Shown here: positions 35,522 to 45,264 of the stretch, piece by piece
Numbering within the stretch: position 1 is the stretch's first letter
Layout: each line of letters starts with the position of its first letter
Assembly: GCA_025054655.1 (NCBI GenBank)
Contig: JANWZL010000013.1
Coordinates: forward strand, 1 to 55,027
DNA from: Thiobacillaceae bacterium
Lineage (GTDB): Bacteria > Pseudomonadota > Gammaproteobacteria > Burkholderiales > Thiobacillaceae
DNA: 55,027 nucleotides
Direction: 5' to 3'
Notes under the pieces: model-generated
What the model saw: only the letters and a program-made list of their open reading frames with translations
Databases searched by the model: none
What the model was told of the DNA's origin: nothing
Translations under genes and position numbers: made by a program

Positions 35522-37939
35522 ATGTCCGCACCGCCCACCCCCGACCCCCAGCGCTGTTTTCATTGCGGCGAGCCCGTGCCCCGCGGGGCCGACTACCCCA
35601 TCCGCTTCGACGGCCATGTCCACCCCGCCTGCTGCCGCGGCTGCCAGGCGGTGGCGCAGACCATCATCGACTCGGGCAACGCCGACTACTACCGGCTGCG
35701 CACCGAGCTGCCCAAGACCCCGGAGGCGGCGCTGGAGGAGCTGAACAAGCTGCAGCTTTATGACCTGCCCGAGGTGCAGGCGAGCTTCGTGCGTAACGAG
35801 GGGGAGATCCGCGAGGCCAGCCTGATCCTGGAGGGCATCGTCTGTGCCGCCTGCATCTGGCTCAACGAGCGGCACCTGCAGCAGCTGCCCGGGGTGATCG
35901 CCGCCGACATCAACTTCTCCACCCACCGCGCGCGGGTGCGCTGGGACGACACGCGCATCAAGCTGTCCGACATCCTGCGTGCGGTGCAGGCGATCGGCTA
36001 CCGCGCCTATCCCTTCGACGCCAGCCGCCAGGAGGACCTCTTCCGCCGCGAGCGCAACGCCGCCATCCGCCGCCTGGCCATCGCCGGCCTGGGCATGATG
36101 CAGGTGATGATGTACGCCGTGCCGGTGTACCTGGCCGAGGCCGGCACCATGACGCACGACATCGAGATGCTCATGCGCTGGGCGAGCCTCATCCTCACCA
36201 CGCCGGTGGTGTTCTATTCCTCCGCCCCCTTCTTCCTGGGGGCCTGGCGCGACCTTCAGCTCGGCCGGGTGGGCATGGACGTGCCGGTGGCCCTGGGGGT
36301 GGGGCTCGCCTACGCGGCCAGCGTGTGGGCCACCTGGACCCAGCAGGGCGAGGTCTATTTCGACTCGGTGACCATGTTCGTCTTCTTCCTGCTCACCGGC
36401 CGCTTTCTGGAGATGAACGCCCGTCGTCGCTCGGCCGAGGCGGCCGAGAGCCTGGTCAAGCTGATCCCGGCCGCCGCCGTGCGCCTGCCGGGCTACCCGC
36501 AGGAGCGCAGCGAGGAGGCCATCGGCGCGGTGAAACTCAGCCCCGGCGACTACGTGCTGGTGGCCCCGGGCGAGGCCTTCCCGGCCGACGGGGTGGTGGT
36601 GGAGGGCACGTCCAGCGTGGACGAGTCGCTGCTCACCGGCGAATCGCGCCCGGTGGAAAAGGGCCCGGGCGACACGGTGGTGGGCGGCAGCCTGAACCTG
36701 GCGAGCCCCCTGGTGGTGCGGGTGGAGCGCATCGGCGCCGACACCGTGCTGTCTGGCATCGTGCGCCTGCTCGACCGGGCGCTGGCGGAAAAGCCGCGCC
36801 TGGCGGAACTGGCCGACCGCGTGGCGGCCTGGTTTGTGCTGGGGCTGCTCGTTGCCGCCGCCGCCACCGCGGCGGTGTGGTATGAGATCGACCCGGACCG
36901 GGCCTTCTGGATCACGGTCTCGGTGCTGGTAGTGTCCTGCCCCTGCGCGCTGTCGCTCGCCACGCCCGCGGCGCTTACCGCCGCCCTGGGGCGGCTGACC
37001 CGCATGGGCCTGCTGGCCACCCGCGGTCATGCCCTAGAGACGCTCGCCCGCGCCACTGACGTGGTGTTCGACAAGACCGGCACGCTCACCACTGGCGCCT
37101 TCAAACTCGTCGAGACCCTTGTCCTGCGCGGCGACCAAGACCAGGCCCTGGCCCTGGCGGCGGCGCTGGAGCAGGGCTCCACCCACCCGGTGGCGCTCGC
37201 CCTGCGCACGGCCGCTCCCAGCGCCTTACAGGCGACCGACCTGCAATACGTCCCCGGCCAAGGCGTCGTGGGTACGGTCAACGGCCGCCGCTACCGTCTG
37301 GGTGCGCCGCCGTTCGTCGCCGCGGGCGAGCGCCCGCCGCTGTCCGCAGGGCTCACCCCCGTGGGCCTGGCCGACGAGGTGGGGGTGATCGCCTGGTTCG
37401 GCCTGGGCGACGAGCTGCGGCCGCAGGTGCAGACCCTCATCACGCGGCTGCGCGCCCTGGGCCTGCGCCTGCACCTCTACTCCGGCGACCGGCCGGAGAA
37501 CGTCGCCGCCCTGGCGCAGGCGCTGGGCATCGACGACGCCCGCGGCGGCATGCTGCCGCAGGACAAGCTCGCCGCCGTCAAGGCCCTGCAACAGCAGGGA
37601 TGCATCGTGGTGATGACCGGCGACGGCATCAACGACGCGCCGGTGTTGGCCCAGGCCCAGGTGTCGGTGGCCATCGACCAGGGGGCCGAGGCCGCCCAGG
37701 CCGCCGCCGACATGGTGCTGATGTCGAGCGAGCTGCTGCGCCTGGCCGACGGCATCGAGCTGGCACGGCGCACACAGGTGATCATCCGGCAAAACCTCAG
37801 CTGGTCCGTGCTCTACAACGTGCTCGCCCTGCCGGCGGCGGCCCTCGGCCACGTCACGCCCTGGCTGGCCGGCATCGGCATGTCCATGTCCTCGCTGCTC
37901 GTGGTGCTGAACGCCCTGCGGCTGGCGCGCAGCAGCTGA
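35522..37939 (+). CDS. ccoI: Copper-transporting P-type ATPase CcoI/FixI type
   Basis: Inner-membrane P1B ATPase exporting copper for cbb3 oxidase assembly. 805 residues. The N-terminus has a cysteine-rich segment (CFHCGEPVP...CCRGC), then an HMA-like domain with CAAC. The membrane copper site CPC is in [15 protein letters not shown]. The phosphorylation motif DKTGTLTTG and [10 protein letters not shown] follow. The position just before ccoS and the ccoNOQP operon identifies it as the assembly-type pump rather than a copper-resistance CopA. Confidence 0.95.
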   Translation: MSAPPTPDPQRCFHCGEPVPRGADYPIRFDGHVHPACCRGCQAVAQTIIDSGNADYYRLRTELPKTPEAALEELNKLQLYDLPEVQASFVRNEGEIREASLILEGIVCAACIWLNERHLQQLPGVIAADINFSTHRARVRWDDTRIKLSDILRAVQAIGYRAYPFDASRQEDLFRRERNAAIRRLAIAGLGMMQVMMYAVPVYLAEAGTMTHDIEMLMRWASLILTTPVVFYSSAPFFLGAWRDLQLGRVGMDVPVALGVGLAYAASVWATWTQQGEVYFDSVTMFVFFLLTGRFLEMNARRRSAEAAESLVKLIPAAAVRLPGYPQERSEEAIGAVKLSPGDYVLVAPGEAFPADGVVVEGTSSVDESLLTGESRPVEKGPGDTVVGGSLNLASPLVVRVERIGADTVLSGIVRLLDRALAEKPRLAELADRVAAWFVLGLLVAAAATAAVWYEIDPDRAFWITVSVLVVSCPCALSLATPAALTAALGRLTRMGLLATRGHALETLARATDVVFDKTGTLTTGAFKLVETLVLRGDQDQALALAAALEQGSTHPVALALRTAAPSALQATDLQYVPGQGVVGTVNGRRYRLGAPPFVAAGERPPLSAGLTPVGLADEVGVIAWFGLGDELRPQVQTLITRLRALGLRLHLYSGDRPENVAALAQALGIDDARGGMLPQDKLAAVKALQQQGCIVVMTGDGINDAPVLAQAQVSVAIDQGAEAAQAAADMVLMSSELLRLADGIELARRTQVIIRQNLSWSVLYNVLALPAAALGHVTPWLAGIGMSMSSLLVVLNALRLARSS

Positions 37940-37984
37940 GGCCTGTCACTTGCATCCCCATGGCAGTTGTTCAATATATAAAAA

Positions 37985-38170
37985 ATGGACATCCTGTATC
38001 TGCTCATCCCCCTAAGCCTGGTCTTCGTGGCCATCATCGCCGGGGTCTTCCTGTGGGCGGTGAAGAGCGGCCAGTTCGAGGACATGGAGGGGCCAGCGCA
38101 CCGTATCCTGATGGACGACGACGCGCCCAAGGGGCACCCGCCCGATGAGACGAATGGACCAAGACCATGA
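37985..38170 (+). CDS. ccoS: cbb3 oxidase assembly protein CcoS
   Basis: 61-residue single-pass membrane protein needed for cofactor insertion into cbb3 oxidase. MDILYLLIPLSLVFVAIIAG forms the membrane helix, followed by VFLWAVKSGQFEDMEGPAHR, the conserved family segment. The start is preceded by an AT-rich stretch (atatataaaaa) unusual for this genome, possibly a -10 region. Confidence 0.93.
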   Translation: MDILYLLIPLSLVFVAIIAGVFLWAVKSGQFEDMEGPAHRILMDDDAPKGHPPDETNGPRP

Positions 38171-38176
38171 GAGGCG

Positions 38177-38205
38177 TTGACAGCCCACAGAGCACTATTT
38201 AGGAT
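38177..38205 (+). promoter_or_regulatory. Sigma-70 promoter of the ccoNOQP operon
   Basis: TTGACA (38177-38182) is a perfect -35, followed by a 17-base spacer and TAGGAT (38200-38205). Transcription should begin near 38212, giving a leader of about 78 bases. I see no FNR box near it, unusual for a cbb3 operon. Confidence 0.65.
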
Positions 38206-38209
38206 TCGA

Positions 38210-38229
38210 AGGTCGATTTTTTTCGACCT
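38210..38229 (+). promoter_or_regulatory. Hairpin with T loop at the 5' end of the ccoN message
   Basis: AGGTCGA (38210-38216) pairs perfectly with TCGACCT (38223-38229) around a loop of six Ts. It lies on or just after the predicted transcript start, so it could cap and stabilise the mRNA 5' end or bind a regulator. Confidence 0.45.
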
Positions 38230-38289
38230 GCGTATCCACCCGCAGCACCACCCCTGCAGTCAGTAATGTCAAGCGCGAAGGAGACCCGT

Positions 38290-39711
38290 ATGGAAGCGAC
38301 TACGTACAACTACAAGGTCGTCCGACAATTCGCCATCATGACCGTGGTCTGGGGCATTGTCGGCATGCTGGTGGGCGTGATCATCGCCGCCCAGCTGATC
38401 TGGCCGGACATCACCTATGGCATCGAGTGGCTGTCCTATGGCCGGCTGCGTCCGCTGCACACCAACGCCGTGATCTTCGCCTTCGGCGGCTGTGCCCTGT
38501 TCGCCACCTCGTTGTACGTGGTGCAGCGCACCTGTCAGGCGCGGCTGATCTCCGACGGGCTGGCCTCTTTCGTGTTTTGGGGCTGGCAGCTCATCATCGT
38601 GCTCGCCGCCGTCACGCTGGTGCTGGGCATCACCAGCGGCAAGGAGTATGCCGAGCTCGAGTGGCCCATCGACATCTTGATCGCCGTGGTCTGGGTGGCC
38701 TACGCGGTGCTCTTCTTCGGCACCATCGTCAAGCGCAAGACCAAGTACATCTATGTCGCCAACTGGTTCTACGGCGCCTTCATCATCACCGTGGCCTTGC
38801 TGCACATCGTCAACAGCATGGCCTTCCCGGTGAGCTGGCTCAAGTCCTACTCCATGTATGCCGGGGTGCAGGACGCCATGGTGCAGTGGTGGTATGGCCA
38901 CAACGCGGTGGGCTTCTTCCTCACCACCGCCTTCCTGGGCATGATGTATTACTTCGTGCCCAAGCAGGCCGGCCGTCCCATCTACTCCTACCGGCTGTCC
39001 ATCGTGCACTTCTGGGCCCTGAACTTCATCTACATGTGGGCCGGCCCGCACCACCTGCTGTATACGGCCCTGCCCGACTGGACCCAGTCGCTCGGCATGC
39101 TGTTCTCGCTGATGCTCATCGCACCGTCTTGGGGCGGCATGATCAACGGCATCATGACCCTGTCGGGGGCCTGGCACAAGCTGCGCACCGATCCCATCCT
39201 CAAGTTCTTGATCACCGCCCTGTCCTTCTACGGCATGTCCACCTTCGAAGGGCCCATGATGTCGGTGAAGACGGTCAACGCCCTGTCGCATTACACCGAA
39301 TGGACCATCGGCCACGTGCACTCGGGTGCCTTGGGCTGGGTGGCGATGATCTCCATCGGCTCGCTCTACTACCTGATCCCGCGGCTGTTCGGGCGTGAGG
39401 AGATGTGGAGCGTGCGCCTGATCAACGTGCACTTCTGGTGGTCCACCATCGGTGTGGTGCTCTACATCGCCTCGATGTGGATCGCCGGCGTGGCCCAGGG
39501 CCTCATGTGGCGCGCGACCAACGAGGACGGCACGCTCACCTACAGCTTCGCACAGTCGGTCAACGCCATGTATCCCTTCTACACCATCCGCCTGATCGGC
39601 GGGGCCATGTTCTTCGCCGGCATGCTGCTGATGGCCTACAACGTGTGGAAGACCGTCGCCGCAGGCCGCGTGGTGAACGACGCGCGCATCCCCGAAACCG
39701 TGCACGCCTGA
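38290..39711 (+). CDS. ccoN: cbb3-type cytochrome c oxidase subunit I
   Basis: Catalytic haem-copper subunit of the high-affinity oxidase, 473 residues with about 12 helices. Haem and copper ligand regions include [34 protein letters not shown] and [13 protein letters not shown]. The ATG at 38290 has AAGGAG seven bases upstream; an ATG at 38266 would add eight residues and has no ribosome site. First gene of ccoNOQP-ccoG-fixH. Confidence 0.97.
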   Translation: MEATTYNYKVVRQFAIMTVVWGIVGMLVGVIIAAQLIWPDITYGIEWLSYGRLRPLHTNAVIFAFGGCALFATSLYVVQRTCQARLISDGLASFVFWGWQLIIVLAAVTLVLGITSGKEYAELEWPIDILIAVVWVAYAVLFFGTIVKRKTKYIYVANWFYGAFIITVALLHIVNSMAFPVSWLKSYSMYAGVQDAMVQWWYGHNAVGFFLTTAFLGMMYYFVPKQAGRPIYSYRLSIVHFWALNFIYMWAGPHHLLYTALPDWTQSLGMLFSLMLIAPSWGGMINGIMTLSGAWHKLRTDPILKFLITALSFYGMSTFEGPMMSVKTVNALSHYTEWTIGHVHSGALGWVAMISIGSLYYLIPRLFGREEMWSVRLINVHFWWSTIGVVLYIASMWIAGVAQGLMWRATNEDGTLTYSFAQSVNAMYPFYTIRLIGGAMFFAGMLLMAYNVWKTVAAGRVVNDARIPETVHA

Positions 39712-39729
39712 GGTCAGGAGGGACAGACC

Positions 39730-40353
39730 ATGTTGACGCACAAGAGCCTGGAGAAGAACATCGGCTGGCTGATGGTGCTCTCCTTCATCGTGGTGAGCGT
39801 CGGCGGCCTGGTGCAGATCGTGCCCCTGTTCTTCCAGAAGTCCACCACGCAACCGGTGCCGGGGCTCAAGCCCTATAACGCGCTGGAGCTGGCCGGACGC
39901 GACATCTATATCCGCGAGGGCTGCTACACCTGCCATTCGCAGATGGTGCGGCCCTTCCGCGCCGAGACCGAGCGCTACGGCCACTTCTCCGTGGCCGGCG
40001 AGTTCGTCTACGACCGGCCCTTCCAGTGGGGCTCCAAGCGCACGGGGCCCGACCTGCACCGGGTGGGCGGTCGCTACTCCGACCAGTGGCACTACGTGCA
40101 CCTGATGCAGCCGCGCGATGTGGTGCCGGAGTCGAACATGCCGGCCTATCCCTGGTTGGCCGAGCGCATGGTGTCTGAGACCACCGGCCGTGACATCCAG
40201 CGCAAGATGCGTGTGCTCAAGGACTGGGCGGGCCATCCCTACACCGAGGAGGAGATCGCCGAGGCGCCCAAGATGCTGGAGGGCAAGACGGAGATGGACG
40301 CCATCATCGCCTACCTCCAGGTGCTGGGCACCGCCGGTCCCAAGCTGCAGTAA
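39730..40353 (+). CDS. ccoO: cbb3-type cytochrome c oxidase subunit II (monohaem)
   Basis: Membrane-anchored c-type cytochrome that passes electrons to CcoN. 207 residues. One N-terminal helix (about 12-33), haem motif [12 protein letters not shown] near residue 60, and an axial methionine likely in [10 protein letters not shown]. An AGGAGG ribosome site lies before the ATG. Confidence 0.97.
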   Translation: MLTHKSLEKNIGWLMVLSFIVVSVGGLVQIVPLFFQKSTTQPVPGLKPYNALELAGRDIYIREGCYTCHSQMVRPFRAETERYGHFSVAGEFVYDRPFQWGSKRTGPDLHRVGGRYSDQWHYVHLMQPRDVVPESNMPAYPWLAERMVSETTGRDIQRKMRVLKDWAGHPYTEEEIAEAPKMLEGKTEMDAIIAYLQVLGTAGPKLQ

Positions 40354-40365
40354 AGGACGTGCCCC

Positions 40366-40524
40366 ATGGACGCCGGCGTGATCGGTTCCATCGTCACCGT
40401 GGTCCTGTTCGTGCTGTTCATCGGCATCGTCTGGTGGGCCTATCACCGCGGCAACCGCAAACGCTTCGAAGAGGCCGCGCAACTGCCCTTCCAGGAAGAG
40501 GACCACGAGACCCGGCGTCCCTGA
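40366..40524 (+). CDS. ccoQ: cbb3 oxidase small subunit CcoQ
   Basis: 52-residue single-helix protein (MDAGVIGSIVTVVLFVLFIG) with the conserved WWAYHRGNRKRFEEAA after the helix. CcoQ helps keep the complex stable. It lies exactly between ccoO and ccoP, as expected. An AAAGGA ribosome site precedes the ATG. Confidence 0.93.
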   Translation: MDAGVIGSIVTVVLFVLFIGIVWWAYHRGNRKRFEEAAQLPFQEEDHETRRP

Positions 40525-40557
40525 CCCCCATACGCGCAGACTCGCGAGGAGAACACC

Positions 40558-41478
40558 ATGATCGAAGGTTACGCCGTACCTGACTTCGTCAGCGACTTCT
40601 GGCACTGGTGGATCGCCGCTCTCACCATCGGCGGCATCCTGTTCACGCTGTGGGTCGTCGTCAGCCAAACCACCCGCCGGCTCGCCCCGGGTGAGCAGGC
40701 CGAGGTGATGGAACACCGCTGGGATGGCGACTTGCAGGAGTACAACAACCCGCTGCCGCGCTGGTGGCTGTACCTGTTCTATTTCCTCATCGCCTTCAGC
40801 GCCGTCTACCTGGTCCTCTACCCCGGTCTGGGCAAGTTCCAGGGCGCCTGGAACTGGTCCTCGGCCAGCCAATGGCAGCAGGAGAAGGCGCGCCTGGACG
40901 CCAAGTTCGACGAGGCGATCAAGCCTTACCTGCAGGTGGATCTCAACAGCCTCGCTAGTGACGCCAAGGCCATGCAGTCGGGCAAGCGGCTGTTCCTGAC
41001 CTATTGCTCGCAGTGCCACGGCTCCGACGGCAAGGGCTCGAAGGACTTCCCCAACCTGACCGACCAGGAGTGGCTGTGGGGTGGTGAGCCGGAGCGCATC
41101 AAGGCGAGCATCACCAATGGCTTTACTGCCGAGATGCCGCCACTGGGCGATGCCGTCGGTGGCGAACAGGGTGCGCGCGAGGTGGCCAACTACGTGCTCG
41201 CCATGGCCGGTAGGCCGCACGACGCCGCCCTCGCCGCCGCCGGCAAGGACAAGTACGCGGTGTGCGCCGGCTGTCACGGCGAGGATGGCAAGGGCAACGC
41301 TGACGCTGGCTTCCCCAACATCGTCGATGCGCCCAGCCGCTTCGGCAACAGCGAGGCGGCCATCGTCGAGGGCATCCTCAAGGGCCGCAAGGGCGGCATG
41401 CCCTCCCAGGCCCACCTGGGCGAGGCCAAGATCCATCTGCTCGCGGCCTACGTCCTGTCCCTGTCCAAGGGTCAGTAA
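40558..41478 (+). CDS. ccoP: cbb3-type cytochrome c oxidase subunit III (dihaem)
   Basis: Dihaem c-type subunit receiving electrons from soluble cytochromes. 306 residues. Two N-terminal helices (about 15-40 and 70-95), the conserved EHRWDGDLQEYNNPLPRWW, and two haem motifs CSQCHGSDG and CAGCHGEDG. The ribosome site is GAGGAG. Confidence 0.97.
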   Translation: MIEGYAVPDFVSDFWHWWIAALTIGGILFTLWVVVSQTTRRLAPGEQAEVMEHRWDGDLQEYNNPLPRWWLYLFYFLIAFSAVYLVLYPGLGKFQGAWNWSSASQWQQEKARLDAKFDEAIKPYLQVDLNSLASDAKAMQSGKRLFLTYCSQCHGSDGKGSKDFPNLTDQEWLWGGEPERIKASITNGFTAEMPPLGDAVGGEQGAREVANYVLAMAGRPHDAALAAAGKDKYAVCAGCHGEDGKGNADAGFPNIVDAPSRFGNSEAAIVEGILKGRKGGMPSQAHLGEAKIHLLAAYVLSLSKGQ

Positions 41479-41510
41479 GCCGCCCTCGGCCACCAGTTTC
41501 GGGGACCTAT

Positions 41511-41563
41511 GGGCCGGCCGTATGGCCGGCCTCCATACGCGAGGGCTGACCCTCGCGTATGGA
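41511..41563 (+). terminator. Two perfect hairpins between ccoP and ccoG
   Basis: First hairpin: GGCCGGCC (41512-41519) and GGCCGGCC (41524-41531), self-complementary, loop GTAT. Second: TCCATACGCGAGGG (41532-41545) and its exact complement (41550-41563), a 14-base stem with loop CTGA. No T-run follows, so this is not a standard intrinsic terminator. It could cut or protect the message so that ccoNOQP is made in excess of ccoG-fixH. Confidence 0.55.
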
Positions 41564-41620
41564 CCGCGAACGCGCGCCAGCCTCCATGGTCATAGCCACG
41601 TCCTTTCCACGCTAGCCCAC

Positions 41621-43033
41621 ATGACGCAGGCCACCCCGAAACCCGCTGGCAGCGGCGAGATGGTGCAGCAGCTGTATGAAGTGCACCAGAAGATCTACCC
41701 GCGCGCCGTGCACGGCTGGTTCCAGTACTGGCGCGTGGCGCTGGTGCTCATCACCCAGCTCGTCTACTACGGTCTGCCCTGGGTGCAGTGGGAGGGGCGG
41801 CAGGCGGTGTTGTTCGACCTGGCCGCGCGCAAGTTCTATCTGTTCGACCTGGTGCTGTGGCCGCAGGACTTCATCTGGCTGGCCGCACTACTGATCATCT
41901 CTGCGCTCGCCCTGTTCCTGTTTACCGCCGTGGCCGGGCGGCTGTGGTGCGGCTACGCCTGCCCGCAGACGGTGTACACCGAGTTGTTCATGTGGATCGA
42001 GCGCGCCTTCGAGGGCGACCACATCAAGCAGAGGAAGCTCAAGGCGCTGCCGTGGAGCCAGCGCGAAAAACTGCTGCGCAGCGGCGGCAAGCACCTGGTG
42101 TGGGTGCTGCTGGCGCTGTGGACGGGTTTCACCTTCGTCGGCTATTTCACCCCCATCCACGTCCTGTGGCAGGAGCTGCTGACGCTGTCCTTCGGCCCCT
42201 GGGAGACCTTCTGGATCCTGTTCTACGGCGCCTTCACTTGGGGTTTCGCCGGCTTCCTGCGCGAGCAGGTGTGCAAATACATGTGCCCCTACGCCCGTTT
42301 CCAGAGCGTGATGTTCGACCCCGACACGCTCATCATCACCTACGACTACCGCCGCGGCGAGCCACGCGGTGGACGTAAAAAGGGGGTCGATTACAAGGCC
42401 TTGGGGTTGGGCGACTGCGTCGATTGTGGCATCTGCGTGCAGGTCTGCCCCACCGGCATCGACATCCGCAACGGCCTGCAGTACATGTGCATCGGCTGCG
42501 CCGCTTGCATCGACGCTTGCGACCAGGTGATGGAGAAGATGGGCTATCCCAAGGGCTTGATCCGCTACTCTACTCAGAACGCCATCGAGGGCAAATACCC
42601 CGACCGCGACATCTTCAGACACATGTTCCGACCGCGCACCCTGTTCTATACGGTGCTGCTGGTGGGCATCGTTGTCGCCTTCGTCTATACCCTGGTGCAG
42701 CGTATCCCCATGCGCGTGGACGTGCTGCGCGACCGCCACACCCTGTCGCGTGAATCGGCCTCCGGCGGCATCGAGAACCTCTACCGCCTGCAGATCATCA
42801 ATATGGATGATGAGCCACACCGCTACGTCATCACCGCCACGGGCATCGAGGGGCTCAAGGTCACGCGCGGGGCCGAGGTGACGATCCCGGCGCTCGCCAC
42901 CGAGGACCTCAGCGTGGTGCTGGAGGCCCCACGCAGTGCACTGTCCCGTCCAAGTCACCCGGTGGTCTTCCGTGTCCAGTCGGCGGACGACCCCGCCATC
43001 GTGCGCGAGGCCAAATCCAGCTTCCTCAGGTGA
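41621..43033 (+). CDS. ccoG: Cytochrome c oxidase accessory protein CcoG (cupric reductase type)
   Basis: Membrane protein with two [4Fe-4S] motifs, required for cbb3 biogenesis and able to reduce copper in characterised members. 470 residues. Membrane helices lie near residues 45, 90, 165 and 345. CGYACPQTVYTE and two ferredoxin sites, CVDCGICVQVCPTG and CIGCAACIDACDQV, are visible. The C-terminal 110 residues form an Ig-like FixG_C domain. The ATG at 41621 starts the conserved part. Confidence 0.95.
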   Translation: MTQATPKPAGSGEMVQQLYEVHQKIYPRAVHGWFQYWRVALVLITQLVYYGLPWVQWEGRQAVLFDLAARKFYLFDLVLWPQDFIWLAALLIISALALFLFTAVAGRLWCGYACPQTVYTELFMWIERAFEGDHIKQRKLKALPWSQREKLLRSGGKHLVWVLLALWTGFTFVGYFTPIHVLWQELLTLSFGPWETFWILFYGAFTWGFAGFLREQVCKYMCPYARFQSVMFDPDTLIITYDYRRGEPRGGRKKGVDYKALGLGDCVDCGICVQVCPTGIDIRNGLQYMCIGCAACIDACDQVMEKMGYPKGLIRYSTQNAIEGKYPDRDIFRHMFRPRTLFYTVLLVGIVVAFVYTLVQRIPMRVDVLRDRHTLSRESASGGIENLYRLQIINMDDEPHRYVITATGIEGLKVTRGAEVTIPALATEDLSVVLEAPRSALSRPSHPVVFRVQSADDPAIVREAKSSFLR

Positions 43034-43037
43034 ACGC

Positions 43038-43574
43038 ATGCATGGCGATGTGAACGACCGCCCCTGGTGGAAAGAGCCCATGTTGTGGCTCATCGTCGGC
43101 CTGCCGGCCGCGGCCGTGGTGGCGGGCCTGATCACCTGGAAGATCGCCGCCGACGGGGCCGACTCCCTGGTGGCGGAGGACTATTACAAGCAGGGCATGG
43201 CTATCCACCAGACCCTGGAGAAGGAGACCCGCGCCGCCGCCCTGGGGCTCACCATCGAGCTGAGCCTGCACGGCAGCGAGCTGCGCGGCCAGCTGCATGG
43301 GCGGCTGGACAGCTACCCGGACCGCCTCCTGCTCAACCTGGTGCACCCCGCCCGTGCCGAGCAGGATGTGTCGCTGGTGCTCACCGCCACCGACCGCGGC
43401 GAGTACCGCGCTACGCTACCCGCGCTCGCGCCCGGGCCGCGGCGGGTCGTCCTGCAACCGGAAAACGAAGAGTGGCGACTGAGTGCCCGCGCCCAGTGGC
43501 CGCTCGATAAGCCATTGAGATTGGGGGAAGGTACGACGACAGACTCTACTACGCCTTCTGCAAACGCTCGATGA
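43038..43574 (+). CDS. fixH: FixH family protein
   Basis: 178 residues. One membrane helix (LWLIVGLPAAAVVAGLITW), then a conserved VAEDYYKQGMAIHQTLEKE and a periplasmic beta domain. FixH proteins assist cbb3 oxidase assembly, probably in copper delivery. It starts four bases after ccoG and is followed by a DUF3149 gene. Confidence 0.88.
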   Translation: MHGDVNDRPWWKEPMLWLIVGLPAAAVVAGLITWKIAADGADSLVAEDYYKQGMAIHQTLEKETRAAALGLTIELSLHGSELRGQLHGRLDSYPDRLLLNLVHPARAEQDVSLVLTATDRGEYRATLPALAPGPRRVVLQPENEEWRLSARAQWPLDKPLRLGEGTTTDSTTPSANAR

Positions 43575-43586
43575 AGGAGATGCATC

Positions 43587-43733
43587 ATGGATGTCGTCAT
43601 GAAAGAACTGTTTGGCAGCGATATCGGCCTGCTCTCGCTGTTCACCATCGGCTTCATCATCGCCATGGCGATCTTCATCTTCCTGCGTGTGATGAAGAAC
43701 ATCCACGAAGAGGAACGCAAGGCCGGTCACTGA
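43587..43733 (+). CDS. DUF3149 small membrane protein
   Basis: 48 residues, MDVVMKELFGSDIGLLSLFT then one hydrophobic helix and a charged tail VMKNIHEEERKAGH. It matches the DUF3149 family of tiny betaproteobacterial membrane proteins of unknown function. An AAGGAGA ribosome site precedes the ATG. As last gene of the cbb3 operon it may be an uncharacterised accessory of the oxidase. Confidence 0.8.
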   Translation: MDVVMKELFGSDIGLLSLFTIGFIIAMAIFIFLRVMKNIHEEERKAGH

Positions 43734-43738
43734 GTGAC

Positions 43739-43805
43739 TCCCCCGCGCAGCGGCGGCGGGGGGGGACCGCAGGTCGCCCGCAGCAGGACATCCGGGCCTG
43801 CTGCG
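43739..43805. terminator. Hairpins between the convergent cco and fli operons
   Basis: A GC hairpin near 43740-43762 (CCCCCGC with GCGGGGG) is followed by CGCAGCAGG (43779-43787) pairing exactly with CCTGCTGCG (43797-43805). They lie between two operons that end facing each other, so a bidirectional stop of transcription is likely. There is no clear T-run on either side. Confidence 0.5.
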
Positions 43806-43836
43806 AGTGGGTGTGGCGCCGGCAGCCTAGCGGCCC

Positions 43837-45264
43837 TCAAGACGCGAGCGTGGGAGAGTTGGCGGCCAACAGGTCGGCCAATGCACGGCGGCTGGCCGCA
43901 TAATCCTGCCGCAGGTGGAAGTCCTGCTGCAGGAAGGCCTCCATGCGCGGATAGAGATCGATGGCTTCGTCCAGCTGCGGGTCGTTGCCGCGGGCATAGG
44001 CACCGATGGTGATGAGGTCGCGGCTGCGCTGATAGCGTGCGTAGAGGCCCTTGAAACGGCGCACCAGGTTCATCTCATCCGGGTTGAGCAGATCGGTGAT
44101 CACCCGCGACACCGAGGCCTCGACGTCGATGGCCGGGTAGTGGCCTTGGTCGGCCAGTTGGCGCGACAGCACGATGTGGCCGTCGAGGATGGCGCGGGCC
44201 GCATCGGCCACGGGGTCCTGCTGGTCGTCGCCCTCCATCAGCACGGTGTAGAAGGCGGTGATGGAGCCGCCGCTACGGCGGCCGTTGCCGGCACGCTCCA
44301 CGAGTTGCGGCAGCTTGGCGAAGACCGAGGGGGGATAGCCTTTGGTGGCAGGGGGTTCGCCCACCGCCAGGGCGATCTCGCGCTGGGCCTGGGCGAAGCG
44401 CGTGAGCGAGTCCATGATCAGCAGCACGTGGTGGCCCTGATCGCGGAAATACTCAGCGATGGCGGTGGCATAGGCGGCACCGTGCAGCCGCAGCAGCGGC
44501 GGCGCATCGGCGGGGGCAGCCACCACGGCCGCGCGGGCGAGACCCTCGGCACCTAAGATGTTGTCGATGAAGTCCTTCACCTCGCGCCCACGCTCGCCGA
44601 TCAGCCCCACCACCACCACGTCGGCCGCCGTGTAACGGGCCATCATGCCCAACAGCCTGGACTTGCCCACCCCGCTGCCGGCGAACAGGCCCATGCGCTG
44701 TCCGCGCCCGACGGTCAGCAGTGCGTTGATCGCGCGTACCCCGACATCCAGCACCTCGGTGATGGGCTCGCGTTCCATGGGGTTGAAAGGGCGGCTGTAC
44801 AGCGGCACCCGCCGCGAGGGGGCGATCGGGCCCAGGCGGTCGAGCGGGCGGCCGGCACCGTCCACCACCCGGCCGAGCAGTTCGGGCCCCACCGCCACTT
44901 GGCGGATGCGGTCCTCGGCGCGGCGTCGGTGATGGAAGGGTGAGTTGAGCCGCGGCGGCTCGAAACGGCATTCCTGACAGGCCTCGACCAGGGCACCGGG
45001 GGCCATGCCGTAGACGTCGGTCGCCGGCATCAGGAACAAGCGCTCGCCGGCAAAACCCACCACCTCGGCGTCCACCTGCTGCCCGCCGGGCATGCTCACC
45101 TTGCAGGAGCTGCCGGTGGCCAGCCGCAACCCCACGGCCTCCATGATCAGCCCAGCCACGCGTGTCAGCCGCCCGGTCACACGGCCGGGCTGCACCTGCG
45201 TCACCGCCTCCTGGCAGTGGCGCAGGTATTCGATCAAGGCGCCGGTGCGCTTGCAGTCGTCCAT
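43837..45264 (-). CDS. fliI: Flagellar export ATPase FliI
   Basis: ATPase of the flagellar type III export apparatus. 475 residues, homologous to F1 beta. Walker [17 protein letters not shown], Walker B region [20 protein letters not shown], and the family-typical [18 protein letters not shown]. The ATG at 45264 overlaps the fliH stop (ATGA). It is the last gene in the window of fleSR-fliEFGHI on the minus strand; fliJ would normally follow but is not present here. Confidence 0.96.
   Translation of the reverse strand: MDDCKRTGALIEYLRHCQEAVTQVQPGRVTGRLTRVAGLIMEAVGLRLATGSSCKVSMPGGQQVDAEVVGFAGERLFLMPATDVYGMAPGALVEACQECRFEPPRLNSPFHHRRRAEDRIRQVAVGPELLGRVVDGAGRPLDRLGPIAPSRRVPLYSRPFNPMEREPITEVLDVGVRAINALLTVGRGQRMGLFAGSGVGKSRLLGMMARYTAADVVVVGLIGERGREVKDFIDNILGAEGLARAAVVAAPADAPPLLRLHGAAYATAIAEYFRDQGHHVLLIMDSLTRFAQAQREIALAVGEPPATKGYPPSVFAKLPQLVERAGNGRRSGGSITAFYTVLMEGDDQQDPVADAARAILDGHIVLSRQLADQGHYPAIDVEASVSRVITDLLNPDEMNLVRRFKGLYARYQRSRDLITIGAYARGNDPQLDEAIDLYPRMEAFLQQDFHLRQDYAASRRALADLLAANSPTLAS

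Noticed and set aside
35522-37939. Copper-resistance CopA as an alternative to CcoI
   Set aside because: The N-terminal cysteine-rich segment and the position next to ccoS-ccoNOQP favour the oxidase-assembly pump.
38269-41493. A 1074-codon open frame on the minus strand opposite ccoN-ccoP
   Set aside because: It is the mirror of well-supported oxidase genes in GC-rich DNA, with His/Gly/Asp-rich composition and no recognisable domain.
41547-41561. 15-base match TGACCCTCGCGTATG shared with 32217-32231 inside the PilZ gene
   Set aside because: About one such match is expected by chance in 55 kb; the flanks do not match, so it is not a repeat family.
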